From assembly GCA_026692885.1 (NCBI GenBank), contig JAPLNJ010001228.1:1-61152 (forward strand): DNA of 61,152 nucleotides, written 5' to 3'. Under the pieces are notes generated by a model, which saw only the letters and a list, made by a program, of their open reading frames with translations, did not search any database and was not told the origin of the DNA. Shown piece by piece: positions 32,715 through 41,557 of this stretch (position 1 is its first letter; each line of letters begins with the position of its first letter). The translations under genes and the position numbers were made by a program. This DNA is from Planctomycetota bacterium (GTDB lineage Bacteria; Planctomycetota; Planctomycetia; Pirellulales; Pirellulaceae).

Positions 32715-35700
32715 ATGAGCGAAATCACCGTCTTCATCAGCTACAGCCACGATTCCGACGCCCACCGCGAGCGGGTGCTCGCGCTCTCCGAACGCTTGCG
32801 TAAGGACGGTATCGACACCGTCCTCGACCAGTATGTGAACGGTGCGCCGCCGCAGGGCTGGCCGCGGTGGATGCTCGACCAACTGGATGCCGCCGCGTTC
32901 GTGCTCGTGATTTGCACCGCGACCTACTACCGCCGTTTCCGCGGCCATGAAGTTCCGGGGCAGGGCAAAGGGGTGGATTGGGAAGGCGCGCTCATCACGC
33001 AGGAGATTTATGACCAGCGCAGCACGACGCTGAAGTTCGTCCCCGTCCTCTTGTCTGCGGACGCAGACGGGTTCATTCCCGAGCCGCTGCGAAGTTTGAC
33101 GCGGTACGCACTGACAGCGGAAGCGGCTTATCAGAGCCTGTACGATTTCCTGCTCGGCCAAGCCGGCGCGGAGGCTGGACCTGTGGGATCGCTCAAGACC
33201 AAGGCCAAGCGGAAGGCCGCGCCGCTGACGTTTGGCGACGAACCCGCCAAACGGCCGGCCGAGGCCGACATCTCCCGCATCATCAAGTACGCCCCGGCGG
33301 AACTGGTCGGGCGCGAGGCGGAGACGAAGATTCAGGCCGCTGCCTGGGAACAGGCGGTCAGCGGCGAAACGAAACGCCCACACGTGCTCACGTTCGTCGC
33401 GCTGGGGGGCGAGGGGAAGACGTCGCTGGTGGCGAAGTGGGCGGCCGATTTGGCGCATCGGGACTGGCCGGGGTGCGAGGCGGCTTTCGCGTGGTCGTTC
33501 TACAGCCAGGGGACGCGGGAGCAACTGGCGGCTTCGTCCGACTTGTTTTTGGCGGCGGCCCTGACCTTCTTCGGCGATCCGGAGACGGCGGCCAGTGCGC
33601 AGGGGGCGTTCGACAAAGGCTGGCGGCTGGCCCAGCTGGTGGGCCAGCGGCGGGCGCTGCTCGTCCTAGATGGCCTGGAGCCGCTGCAATACGCGCCCAC
33701 CGCGCCCACGCCAGGCGAACTGAAGGACCAGGGCCTCGCCGCCCTGCTCAAAGGGCTGGCCGGCAGCAGTCGCGGCCTGTGCGTGATCACCACTCGGTAT
33801 TCGATCCCGGATTTGAAAGCCTTCTGGCAGACCACCGCGCCGGAGCACGTATTGAAGCGGCTGTCCTTGGCCGCCGGCGTGGCGCTGCTCAGGAAACTCG
33901 GCGTGCAGGGAAGTGAGCGGCCAGGCGCTAGCCGCCGGTCCGAACCGACACGCGACCCGCGGCTAGCGCCTGGCGGCTCACAAGCGCTGAACGAATTTGA
34001 GCAGTTGGTCGAGGATGTGCGGGGCCACGCGCTCACCTTGAACCTGCTCGGCAGTTACCTGCACGACGCCCACGCCGGGGACATCCGCAAACGCGATCTC
34101 GTGAAGCTGGCGGAAGCCGACGCCGAGGAACAGGGCGGCCACGCCTTCCGGGTCATGGATGCGTATGCGCAGTCGTTGGAGCGCGAGGGGGCGAAAGGCC
34201 AACGCGCCCTGGCCGTGCTGCGGCTGCTGGGGTTGTTCGACCGGCCCGCGGCGGGCGACTGCCTGGCCGCGTTGCTGGAACCGCCCGCGATTCCGGGCCT
34301 GACCGACGTGCTGGTCGGGATGAGCGAGGCGCAGCGGAACGTGGTTTTCACGCGGCTGGCGACTGCGAAGCTGCTGACCGTGAACCGGGACGCGGCCGGG
34401 ACGTTGGTCTCGCTGGATGCGCACCCGCTGATCCGCGAGTATTTCGCGAAGCAATTACGTGGGATAGGCTTCCAGCCTGTCATTGATCCGGGGAATAACA
34501 GGCTGGAAGCCTATCCCACGTGGCGGGCGGCGCACCGGCGGCTGTACGAACACCTCTGCGCGAGCACGAAGGACAAGCCCGACGCCACCCTCGAAGACCT
34601 CCAACCGCTCTACCAAGCCGTGGCCCACGGCTGCCAGGCGGGATTGCAAGAGGAAACGCTTGCCAAGGTTTACCGCGACCGCATCCTTCGCGGCGGAGAA
34701 CACTACACATGGCACAAACTCGGGGCCTACGGTTCAGAGTTGGGTGCACAAGCCTGCTTCTTCGAGCAACCTTGGACCCGTCTGTCGCCGGTCATCACTG
34801 AGAGCGGTCAAGCCTGGCTGCTGAACGAAGCCGCCTTCTGCCTGCGTGCCTTGGGCCGGCTGACCGAGGCCCTCGAGCCGATGCGGATGTCGGGGGAGAT
34901 GGACGTCAAAGTGGAGCAGTGGAAAGGCTCGGCCATCAGCTACAGCAACCTGAGCGAGCTGGAGCTGACGCTGGGCGAGGTGGCCGGGGCGGTGGGGGAC
35001 GCCTCGCGTAGCGTGACCTACGCCGACCGCAGCGGCGATGCGTTTGATTCGATGGACCACCGCACGACCCATGCCGACGCCCTGCACCAGGCGGGCCGCC
35101 GGGCCGAGGCGGAGGCGCGCTTCCGCGAGGCCGAGCAGATGCAGGCCGAGAGCCAGCCCGCCTACCCGCTGCTGTATTCCCTGCCGGGCTTCCGGTATTG
35201 CGACCTGCTCTTGGCCGACGCCGAGCGTGCCGCGTGGGGGAGGACTCACGCAAAGACGCAAAGCCGCGAAGAAGACCTTTGCGTCTTAGCGCCTTTGCGT
35301 GAGATCTTGGAAGCCTGCCACACCGTCGCCCAGCGCGCGACGCAGACACTCGAGTGGGTTGAGTCGTGGCAGAAAGACGTCCTCAGCGCTGCCCTCGACC
35401 ACCTCACCCTGGGCCGCGCCACGCTGTACGCGGCGATCCTTCAGGAATCTCCCCTCTCAAATCTGAAATCTGAAATGGAACAGGCCGTGTCCGGCCTCCG
35501 CCGCGCCAATCGCAGCGACTATCTCCCGCGAGCCCTCCTCACCCGCGCCTGGCTGCGGCTTCTCACGGCGGCGCGCACCGGCCCCGAGAGCGCGCAGAGC
35601 GACCTGGACGAAGCCCGGGAAATCGCCGAACGCGGACCGATGCCGTTGTTCCTCGCCGACATCCGGCTCAGCCGAGTACGGCTGTTTGGAAGTTTGAAGT

Positions 35701-35861
35701 GTGAAGTAGGAAGTGGGAAAGAAGAGGAGAAATATCCGTGGGAGTCGCCGGAACATGACCTGGCCGAGGCGCGGCGGCTGATCGAGAAACACGGCTACGG
35801 GCGGCGGAAGGAAGAACTGGAAGAGGCGGAACTCGTGATCCTCGGCCCACCCGAGCCCTGA
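32715..35861 (+). CDS. SEFIR-domain STAND NTPase with TPR-like C-terminus
   Basis: About 1048 residues from the ATG at 32715. Residues 1-140 are a SEFIR domain (V-F-I-S-Y-S-H-D-S-D, then V-L-V-I-C-T-A-T-Y-Y), related to TIR signalling domains. Residues about 200-500 are a STAND/NB-ARC-type NTPase: P-loop G-G-E-G-K-T-S with K235, Walker B L-L-V-L-D-G-L-E. A helical TPR-like region follows (about 640-1048). In bacteria this architecture is associated with phage defence or programmed response. The gene carries several dispersed repeats in frame: about residues 400-423, 581-603, 844-864, and likely 913 and 993. The reading frame survives all of them. It lies alone between repeat-bearing spacers. 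Confidence 0.85.
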   Translation: MSEITVFISYSHDSDAHRERVLALSERLRKDGIDTVLDQYVNGAPPQGWPRWMLDQLDAAAFVLVICTATYYRRFRGHEVPGQGKGVDWEGALITQEIYDQRSTTLKFVPVLLSADADGFIPEPLRSLTRYALTAEAAYQSLYDFLLGQAGAEAGPVGSLKTKAKRKAAPLTFGDEPAKRPAEADISRIIKYAPAELVGREAETKIQAAAWEQAVSGETKRPHVLTFVALGGEGKTSLVAKWAADLAHRDWPGCEAAFAWSFYSQGTREQLAASSDLFLAAALTFFGDPETAASAQGAFDKGWRLAQLVGQRRALLVLDGLEPLQYAPTAPTPGELKDQGLAALLKGLAGSSRGLCVITTRYSIPDLKAFWQTTAPEHVLKRLSLAAGVALLRKLGVQGSERPGASRRSEPTRDPRLAPGGSQALNEFEQLVEDVRGHALTLNLLGSYLHDAHAGDIRKRDLVKLAEADAEEQGGHAFRVMDAYAQSLEREGAKGQRALAVLRLLGLFDRPAAGDCLAALLEPPAIPGLTDVLVGMSEAQRNVVFTRLATAKLLTVNRDAAGTLVSLDAHPLIREYFAKQLRGIGFQPVIDPGNNRLEAYPTWRAAHRRLYEHLCASTKDKPDATLEDLQPLYQAVAHGCQAGLQEETLAKVYRDRILRGGEHYTWHKLGAYGSELGAQACFFEQPWTRLSPVITESGQAWLLNEAAFCLRALGRLTEALEPMRMSGEMDVKVEQWKGSAISYSNLSELELTLGEVAGAVGDASRSVTYADRSGDAFDSMDHRTTHADALHQAGRRAEAEARFREAEQMQAESQPAYPLLYSLPGFRYCDLLLADAERAAWGRTHAKTQSREEDLCVLAPLREILEACHTVAQRATQTLEWVESWQKDVLSAALDHLTLGRATLYAAILQESPLSNLKSEMEQAVSGLRRANRSDYLPRALLTRAWLRLLTAARTGPESAQSDLDEAREIAERGPMPLFLADIRLSRVRLFGSLKCEVGSGKEEEKYPWESPEHDLAEARRLIEKHGYGRRKEELEEAELVILGPPEP
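33913..33981. repeat. Palindromic repeat inside the SEFIR gene (copy 1)
   Basis: Arms 33913-33939 and 33955-33981 pair with two mismatches in 27. They encode an Arg/Pro-rich insert (E-R-P-G-A-S-R-R-S-E-P-T-R-D-P-R) between the NTPase core and the following helices. The composition is unlike the flanking protein. Confidence 0.85.
34457..34521. repeat. Palindromic repeat inside the SEFIR gene (copy 2)
   Basis: 28-base arms 34457-34484 and 34494-34521 pair with one mismatch. Its sequence is almost the same as the intergenic element at 23547. It encodes G-I-G-F-Q-P-V-I-D-P-G-N-N-R-L-E-A-Y-P-T without a stop. Confidence 0.9.
35244..35306. repeat. CACGCAAAG-type repeat inside the SEFIR gene (copy 3)
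   Basis: ACTCACGCAAAGACGCAAAG and the inverted GCGCCTTTGCGTGAG form an imperfect hairpin. It encodes T-H-A-K-T-Q-S-R-E-E-D-L-C-V-L-A-P-L-R-E in the TPR-like region. Similar CACGCAAAG palindromes are widespread in bacterial intergenic DNA. Confidence 0.75.
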
Positions 35862-36011
35862 CAGGCCCGGCCCTCGGCTGACAAAACGCCAGCACGGGCG
35901 GACGCGGAAACTGATCCCGACTTCCTTCCTTGGGTTTCTGTGGCGTAAGCTCCCAGCTTGCGGTAGATGGTAGCTCTGGACCGAGGTTCCACAAGACAGA
36001 AGAGGTGACTG
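35862..36011. other. Spacer with half a GTGGCGTAAGC repeat
   Basis: GTGGCGTAAGCTCCCAGCTT at 35940-35959 is one arm of the family seen complete at 52151-52210. AGAGGTGACTG provides the ribosome site of the next gene. Confidence 0.5.
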
Positions 36012-37196
36012 ATGAGAGTTGTAAGAGAGTGGATTGGCAGTGTGGTGGCTCTGGCGATGCTCGCGGGGTTGAACGGGGTGCCGGCGGCTGCCGCTGATCA
36101 GCCCAAGCAAGGCCCCGTGAAGGTCTTCATCCTGGCCGGGCAATCGAACATGGAAGGGTTGGGTGGTGTCCGCACGCTCGACATGCTGGGAGCACATCCG
36201 ACGCAGGGGCACCTGTTGAAGAAGATCAAGAAGGAGGATGGCTCCATCGTCGTGCGCGATGATGTGTTTGTTTCGTATCAGCGTGGCTCGGAAAAGATCA
36301 AGCGGCCATTGACGGTGGGTATGGGTGGCTGGGGGGCGGACTGGTTTGGCCCGGAGTTGATGTTTGGCATTGAGATGGGCGATTACTACAAAGAGCAGCC
36401 GGTTCTGCTGATCAAGACTTGCTGGGGTGGGCATAGTCTCTACAGCAATTTCCGTCCCCCGAGCGCCGGCAAACCGGCCTACGAGACGGGAGCCAAACCT
36501 GAGGACATTGGCGCGTCTTATCACAAGCTGGTGAAAGAAGTGCGGGAGTGCCTGGACAAGCTCGACACCGATTTTCCGCAGCTCAAGGGGTTGAAATATG
36601 AACTCTGCGGATTCGTCTGGTTCCAGGGCTGGAACGACATGTGCGCGGACGGGAAGATCCGGCAACAAGTGTATGCTGAGTACTGCCCGAATTTCGTTCA
36701 TCTCGTTCAGGACCTGCGCGCCGAGTTCAAGGTGCCAGACCTGCCGGTAGTTGTGGGTGAACTGGGCGTTGGCGGCGAAACCGGGGATAAATCGATGATC
36801 GATTTCCGGGCCGCACAGGCGAAGATCGCGACTAGCCCGGAACTGAAAGGCACGGTTGGTTATGTGCGGACGGCTCCCTTCTGGTATCCAGCATTGGACG
36901 AACTGCCGCGAAAAGTGGGCGCTGAAGAAGGGCGGGTGAGAAAAGCGGTTATGGCGCAAGTCAAGGAGGAGATGAAGGGCAAGCCGGAGAGTACGGATGC
37001 CAAGAAGATGGAGCAACTCGTAAACGCGGCGGTTGATAAATCGCTCCAGAAGGATGCCGCGTACCAGCAAGCCAAAGAGGAGTGTGAGAAGCACGTCAGT
37101 AACTGGTACTGCCACTATCAAGGAAGCGCCAGGGTGTACGCTTTGGTTGGCTATAGTCTGGCCGAAGCGATGAAACCGCTGTTGGAGAAAAAATGA
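36012..37196 (+). CDS. Secreted SGNH acetylesterase (sialate O-acetylesterase-like)
   Basis: A 394-residue exported esterase; residues 1-28 are a signal peptide. F-I-L-A-G-Q-S-N-M-E-G carries the SGNH nucleophile at S45. G-G-H-S-L-Y and the later W-F-Q-G-W-N-D-M motif give the oxyanion glycine/asparagine pattern of the SASA (DUF303) family. H-L-V-Q-D-L-R-A-E-F and L-P-V-V-V-G-E-L-G follow as usual. The C-terminal 90 residues are lysine-rich and helical, ending W-Y-C-H-Y-Q-G-S-A-R-V-Y, which restores the family's last strand. It would remove acetyl groups from acetylated sugars. It runs opposite to the long glycosidase series that starts at 37631. Confidence 0.85.
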   Translation: MRVVREWIGSVVALAMLAGLNGVPAAAADQPKQGPVKVFILAGQSNMEGLGGVRTLDMLGAHPTQGHLLKKIKKEDGSIVVRDDVFVSYQRGSEKIKRPLTVGMGGWGADWFGPELMFGIEMGDYYKEQPVLLIKTCWGGHSLYSNFRPPSAGKPAYETGAKPEDIGASYHKLVKEVRECLDKLDTDFPQLKGLKYELCGFVWFQGWNDMCADGKIRQQVYAEYCPNFVHLVQDLRAEFKVPDLPVVVGELGVGGETGDKSMIDFRAAQAKIATSPELKGTVGYVRTAPFWYPALDELPRKVGAEEGRVRKAVMAQVKEEMKGKPESTDAKKMEQLVNAAVDKSLQKDAAYQQAKEECEKHVSNWYCHYQGSARVYALVGYSLAEAMKPLLEKK

Positions 37197-37210
37197 GGCC
37201 CTGACGATTC

Positions 37211-37551
37211 ATGAAGCAGCAGACTTTGTTCGTCGCGCTCGCAGCCGTGATCGCGGCGTCGATGACGATCGTGGTGGATGCTCGGGCCACGGAAGCCGCC
37301 GGCCCGAGCGGCAGGCCTCCACGAAGGCCCAACGTGATCTTGAACAACACGAGCCGGTTACCGCAGACATGGTCGGGGTGACCTTCTCCCTCGATCTGAA
37401 GGCGGGCCCGTCCATACTTGAGGGCCGTTTCATCGACGAGACATCGGGTCAATGGCGAAGCCCGTTCTACGTCTACGTCAAACGCATCGGTATCCCCAAA
37501 GTGGGCGCGGCGGCGCCGGCGGCACGGCCGGCCACAACGACAGGCAACTAG
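37211..37551 (+). pseudogene. Sulfatase relic: 5' and 3' ends only
   Basis: From the ATG at 37211 the frame gives a signal peptide and then R-R-P-N-V-I-L, the start of a mature sulfatase. Almost immediately it becomes, in another frame (37369 onward), F-S-L-D-L-K-A-G-P-S-I-L-E followed by S-P-F-Y-V-Y-V-K-R-I, the usual C-terminal strands of planctomycete sulfatases. The catalytic C-x-P-S/T-R signature and about 400 residues are missing, and a frameshift separates the halves. It is not a functional gene. Confidence 0.6.
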
Positions 37552-37630
37552 GCATTCCAAGATTCCTGACAACGTCTTGGGCCTGGAAAGCCGATCTGTG
37601 AACGTACGGAAGCGAAGGAACTGAACCTTT

Positions 37631-39586
37631 TCATTTCGCAGGTGATACGCGGATCAACATGACGCCGTGACGCGGGATCTCGGCGGTGAAGCCGTCGGTC
37701 TGTTTGCCGAGGTTCTGTTGGCGCCACAGGTCGCGTACGAATTGCGGGCCGGTTAGTTTCAACTCGGCCCAGATGGTCGAAACCGAGACGGTCTCGTCGC
37801 CGAGGTTGAACAGCCCGACCGCGAGCGAGCCGTCGGACATCTCCTTCGCATAGACCTTGATGTCGCCACGGGTCGCGACGCAATTCCCCATGCGGCCGAG
37901 AGGATCCTGGTTGACCTCCAGCACCTCGTCGTTGCAGAGCAGGTTGTGCGTGAAGTCATCGATCTTCGTCAGGTCGCAGCCCAGAATCAGCGGAGCCGCC
38001 ATGATACACCACAGGCTCATCTCCGTGTATTGTTCGTCGTCATCGAGCGGCGAGTAGTGCCCCATGGTGCCCACGGTCATCATGTCCGGATCGTTCCAGC
38101 AGCCCGGTTTGACAAAGGGCTCGTGCCCGCCCTGTTGGAAACCGATCCCTGCCATGCTGCCCCAGGATCCCCCAATGTCGCCGGTGGTGCGCCAAGTGTT
38201 GCCATGGACCTCGGAGGCCCATTCCCAGACATTGGCCATGCCGTATTGGCACATGCTGAAGACGATATCCCGCTTCTGGACGCGGAGGTATTTGTCCATC
38301 ACCGCATACGGCTGTTTGGCGTATTCCTTGCCTCTTCCATCGCCCTTGACCACATGGTTGTAGCTGCACCAGTCATATTTCAAGTAATCGAACCCCCACT
38401 CCGCGAAGCGTTCCGCATCCTCTTTCTCGTGCTGCCAACTGCCCACGCAGCCGCCGCAGGTCGTGGGTCCGGGCGAGGAGTAGAGGCCCGCCTTCAGCCC
38501 AAGCCGGTGGCACTCGTCCGCGAACCCCTGCATGTCGGGGAAACGCTGGTTGCTGTTGATCCGGCCGGTGGCGGGGTCGCGCTCGACCCCATGCAGCAAG
38601 GGATCCCACTCAGCCTTGTTCTGGACCTCCCAGAAGTCGTCGATGTTGACGTACATGTACCCGTGATCGCGCAGTCCGCTGGCGGCCATCGCCTGCGTCT
38701 GGGTGCTCATGATCGCCTGTGTGACGCGCCGATTGTAGAAGTTCCAACTGTTCCAGCCCATCGGTGGGGTGAGGGCGAGCGTTTCCCCGGCAACGATCTT
38801 CAACTCGCGGGTGGCTGAGCTCCTGGCGTTGGTGGCGGTCAGCTTGACCCCATACGTTCCCTCCGCTGGAGCCGTGCCGGTGATGATGCCCGTAGCCGAA
38901 TCCAAGCTGAGCCCTTGGGGCAGTTCCTCGGCGGTAACCTTCAGCGGACGTTGGCCGGTCACGGGCACATAGAACTGGAACGGATTGCCGGGGCGTGCGC
39001 CAAACACCCGCGGGCCGTTGATGCGAGGCGTGAGCGGCTCGGCAGGCGTAAGAATCTTGCGGGGGATCGTGCCATCGACGGTAACGGGAGCCTCACCGTC
39101 GTACGTAATCGTGGCGTTGGCCCAATCGCCGGGGCCGTCGCCACCCATGCCCGGGACATCCCCATTCCTCAACCAGAGCACCAGTTTCTTGACACCGGTC
39201 AGATCCACATCGACCGTCGCCGGGCTGCTGCCGACTTTCATGATCGGGCTTTTCCAGAGCAGCTTGCCATCGTCCTCGACATAGAAGACGACGTTGTCAT
39301 ATCTCTTGTCGCCCTCATCGTTGACCCCGACGATGGCCTTGAACCGCTTGGCCGTGCCATGGCAGTCAATGACCAGACGATACTTGGTGCGTGCGCCAAT
39401 CCCGTTGGTGTAGACAACACCGCCCAGGGTGATCGGCTTTCCTTTGACCGTGGACTTGTTGGCAACGGCCTTCCAGTTACCTTGCACTGCTTTCGTAAGG
39501 TCGAGACTGGACACCGCAATCTCGCCAGCCGAAACCGTGGAAGCCAGGGTCAGGGCGGCGAGGATCAGTTCTGTAATGTTGTGCAT
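37631..39586 (-). CDS. Secreted GH27 alpha-galactosidase-like enzyme with NPCBM domain
   Basis: A 651-residue exported enzyme. After the signal peptide, about 20-165 is an NPCBM-type carbohydrate-binding domain (G-G-V-Y-T-N-G-I-G-A-R-T). Residues 185-265 form a putative Ig-like He_PIG domain (P-L-K-V-T-A-E-E-L-P-Q-G-L). The GH27 barrel starts P-P-M-G-W-N-S-W-N. Y-L-K-Y-D-W-C supplies nucleophile D405 and T-T-G-D-I the acid/base D470. G-L-Y-S-S-P-G-P-T-T-C-G-G-C carries the conserved cysteines. A beta-sandwich ends the protein. It probably removes terminal alpha-galactose or a related sugar. It is the last gene of the minus-strand carbohydrate series running from 51983. Confidence 0.9.
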   Translation of the reverse strand: MHNITELILAALTLASTVSAGEIAVSSLDLTKAVQGNWKAVANKSTVKGKPITLGGVVYTNGIGARTKYRLVIDCHGTAKRFKAIVGVNDEGDKRYDNVVFYVEDDGKLLWKSPIMKVGSSPATVDVDLTGVKKLVLWLRNGDVPGMGGDGPGDWANATITYDGEAPVTVDGTIPRKILTPAEPLTPRINGPRVFGARPGNPFQFYVPVTGQRPLKVTAEELPQGLSLDSATGIITGTAPAEGTYGVKLTATNARSSATRELKIVAGETLALTPPMGWNSWNFYNRRVTQAIMSTQTQAMAASGLRDHGYMYVNIDDFWEVQNKAEWDPLLHGVERDPATGRINSNQRFPDMQGFADECHRLGLKAGLYSSPGPTTCGGCVGSWQHEKEDAERFAEWGFDYLKYDWCSYNHVVKGDGRGKEYAKQPYAVMDKYLRVQKRDIVFSMCQYGMANVWEWASEVHGNTWRTTGDIGGSWGSMAGIGFQQGGHEPFVKPGCWNDPDMMTVGTMGHYSPLDDDEQYTEMSLWCIMAAPLILGCDLTKIDDFTHNLLCNDEVLEVNQDPLGRMGNCVATRGDIKVYAKEMSDGSLAVGLFNLGDETVSVSTIWAELKLTGPQFVRDLWRQQNLGKQTDGFTAEIPRHGVMLIRVSPAK

Positions 39587-39601
39587 GTTTTTATTTCCTG
39601 T

Positions 39602-40182
39602 TTAGCGGTGCGTTGGCCAGTCGTCGGTGCGGAAGGGAGAAGCGGGCAGGCCGGCGCTGTTGTAGAGATTGCAGCCTTCGGGATTATCAGCCCAGGCGTA
39701 ACGCACGGCCACCGGTTGGGGCACTTGGCCGCTGCTGACGAGAACGCTCTCGCCTTCGATCCGCGCCTCGGCCCAGACGAACTTCTGGTCGGCGCCGGCG
39801 ATGGCGAAGCGTTGCAGCGGGCCGCCCTTGGCTACCAGCCCGCCGTCGGTGTGGGCGAACGTGAGGCGGATGGTCTGACCCTCCACCGTCATGGCATATT
39901 ACCGACGCGCAACCGGCGCGGCTCGGCACTGGCCTTGAGCGGATCGAGTTTCACCAGCCACTTGCCGGTCGCATCGGCCTGCGCCGTCTTATTCTGCCCG
40001 GCAAACTCGACCGTTACTTTCTCACCGGCATTTGCCCAACCCCATACAGGAACGAGCTTGTCGCGTTGCAAGACCATGTGATCGGAGAAGACAGCCGCGA
40101 GTTTCAGCTCGGCAGCGTCCAGCGCGGCCAGCGGTGCCAGCAGTAGGGCGGTGAGGAGCGGGAGGGATTTGAGTTTGTTCAT
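39602..40182 (-). pseudogene. Sialate O-acetylesterase relic: both ends, middle missing
   Basis: The 5' frame (40182-39889) gives a signal peptide and V-F-S-D-H-M-V-L-Q-R, then V-W-G-W-A, the usual start of the larger SASA family. It stops at V-G-N-M-P. The overlapping next frame (39892-39602) starts with the family's last domain: [29 protein letters not shown] and F-R-T-D-D-W-P. The G-Q-S-N catalytic region and about 300 residues between are gone, with a frame change at the joint. The signal-peptide DNA is shared with other genes of this series. Confidence 0.75.
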
Positions 40183-40252
40183 GCTTGTATTCGTTGGTCG
40201 TGCAGACGGCGGGGCATGGCCCCGTTTCAGGAGTTGTTCTCATGCTGCGCTG

Positions 40253-41518
40253 TCAGCGTCTCTCGGGGCGTTCGGCGAGATACTCGCGCACCGCGGCGGC
40301 GAGATTCGCACCCACGGCGCGGTAGCCTTCGGTGTTGCTGTTTTTGTAATTCCAGATCGTCTCCAGGCACACGCTCACCGTGTGTGGATTGCCGTTCATG
40401 CTCACCCAGTTCGCGCTGATTTGCTGCCACAACGGATGATACGCGGCCCCGGTGGTCTTCGGCTTGTTGCTCATGGGAATGAGCGGCTGGATTTTGCTGA
40501 TGCGCTCGTAGGCCAGGGCGATGAAGCGATCCCGCAGGCCGATCATCGGCTCTTTCAGCGTGCTGCTTTCGAGGATGTAGAAAAAGCTCGGATCGCCCGG
40601 CGCGGGATTGTGCAGGTCGAGGAAGACGTCCATGCGGCCTTCCTTAATCAGCGCGCTGACCTTCTCCTTCGCAGCGACAACTTCATTCCAATGCGGCCGT
40701 TCCGACCAATCGCGATTGTGATCGTGCGGTTGCGCGTCCTTGCCGCCGTTGCCCGTCGCGGTGTTGTCGATGTCCATGATCGGCACCAGGAGAATTTCGG
40801 CGTGCTGCCGCAGCCATGCCGCCTCCGGCGCATCACTCACGAGCCATTCGCCAAACCCCTGCGCCACCCAGCTCGATCCGCTCTCCCACGCGTGTTGCCG
40901 AGCCTGCACCCATACGCCGAAACGCTGCGACTCTGTGCGCCCGCCTTCCTGCACACGCAGCATCGGCACGCTGCGACCTTCGCGCGAGCGGCAAAGTTCC
41001 TCCACCCTTGCGTGACGCGACTTTTCGCTCATCGCCCGCACAAACGCCGCTGCCGTGGAAGGCGTGTAAGGCGGTCCCCAAGCCACGAACAGCGACGCCG
41101 CATCCGCCTTGATCGTGTAAGTCATCACGTCTCCTTCCTTCGTGCCTGTCTCCGTTTGCCGCCAGTTTCTGCCATCCGGGGAAAACGTCGCCTGCGCCGG
41201 CATGGAAAACGCGGTTGCTTCGCGCACGATGGCGGCCAGGGCTGTGGATTTTGTTTCCGCCGGGCTGTTGCCACGCAGGCGAAGCGTGATTGTCTCGCCG
41301 GGAGTGATGCCGTTGACCCGAAAATACCACCAGCAAGGCCAGCCCCGACCGGAATCACCGCCCGGCCTGAAGCTGATGCTGCGTGCAGTCCCGTCGATCT
41401 CAACCTGGCTGACCGAGGCTCCTTCAAAATCCGAGATAACCGTCAGCGGCTCCGCGGCGTCCAGCGCGGCCAGCGGTGCCAACAGCAGGACGGTGAGGAG
41501 TGTCAGGGTGGGTTTCAT
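40253..41518 (-). CDS. M14-type carboxypeptidase-like protein, secreted
   Basis: About 421 residues from the ATG at 41518 (AGGAAC upstream); a longer frame to 41551 is less likely. The signal peptide contains L-L-L-A-P-L-A-A-L-D-A-A, shared with neighbours. An N-terminal beta domain (W-P-C-W-W-Y-F-R-V-N-G) is followed by the zinc peptidase domain: R-Q-H-A-W-E-S with the H-x-x-E pair, H-D-H-N-R-D-W, and F-L-D-L-H-N-P with the third histidine. The C-terminal T-I-W-N-Y position may carry the general-base region in diverged form. It is paralogous to 4451-5722 and may process peptide-linked material beside the glycosidases of this operon. Confidence 0.8.
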   Translation of the reverse strand: MKPTLTLLTVLLLAPLAALDAAEPLTVISDFEGASVSQVEIDGTARSISFRPGGDSGRGWPCWWYFRVNGITPGETITLRLRGNSPAETKSTALAAIVREATAFSMPAQATFSPDGRNWRQTETGTKEGDVMTYTIKADAASLFVAWGPPYTPSTAAAFVRAMSEKSRHARVEELCRSREGRSVPMLRVQEGGRTESQRFGVWVQARQHAWESGSSWVAQGFGEWLVSDAPEAAWLRQHAEILLVPIMDIDNTATGNGGKDAQPHDHNRDWSERPHWNEVVAAKEKVSALIKEGRMDVFLDLHNPAPGDPSFFYILESSTLKEPMIGLRDRFIALAYERISKIQPLIPMSNKPKTTGAAYHPLWQQISANWVSMNGNPHTVSVCLETIWNYKNSNTEGYRAVGANLAAAVREYLAERPERR

Positions 41519-41557
41519 GGTTGTTCCTATCGTTTTAAATTTTGGTTTCATTGCTGC

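Noticed and set aside
33913..35306. Frameshift or assembly error in the SEFIR gene because of the repeats
   Set aside because: The frame is open throughout and domain-like sequence continues after each repeat, so in-frame insertion is the simpler reading. Read data could still change this.
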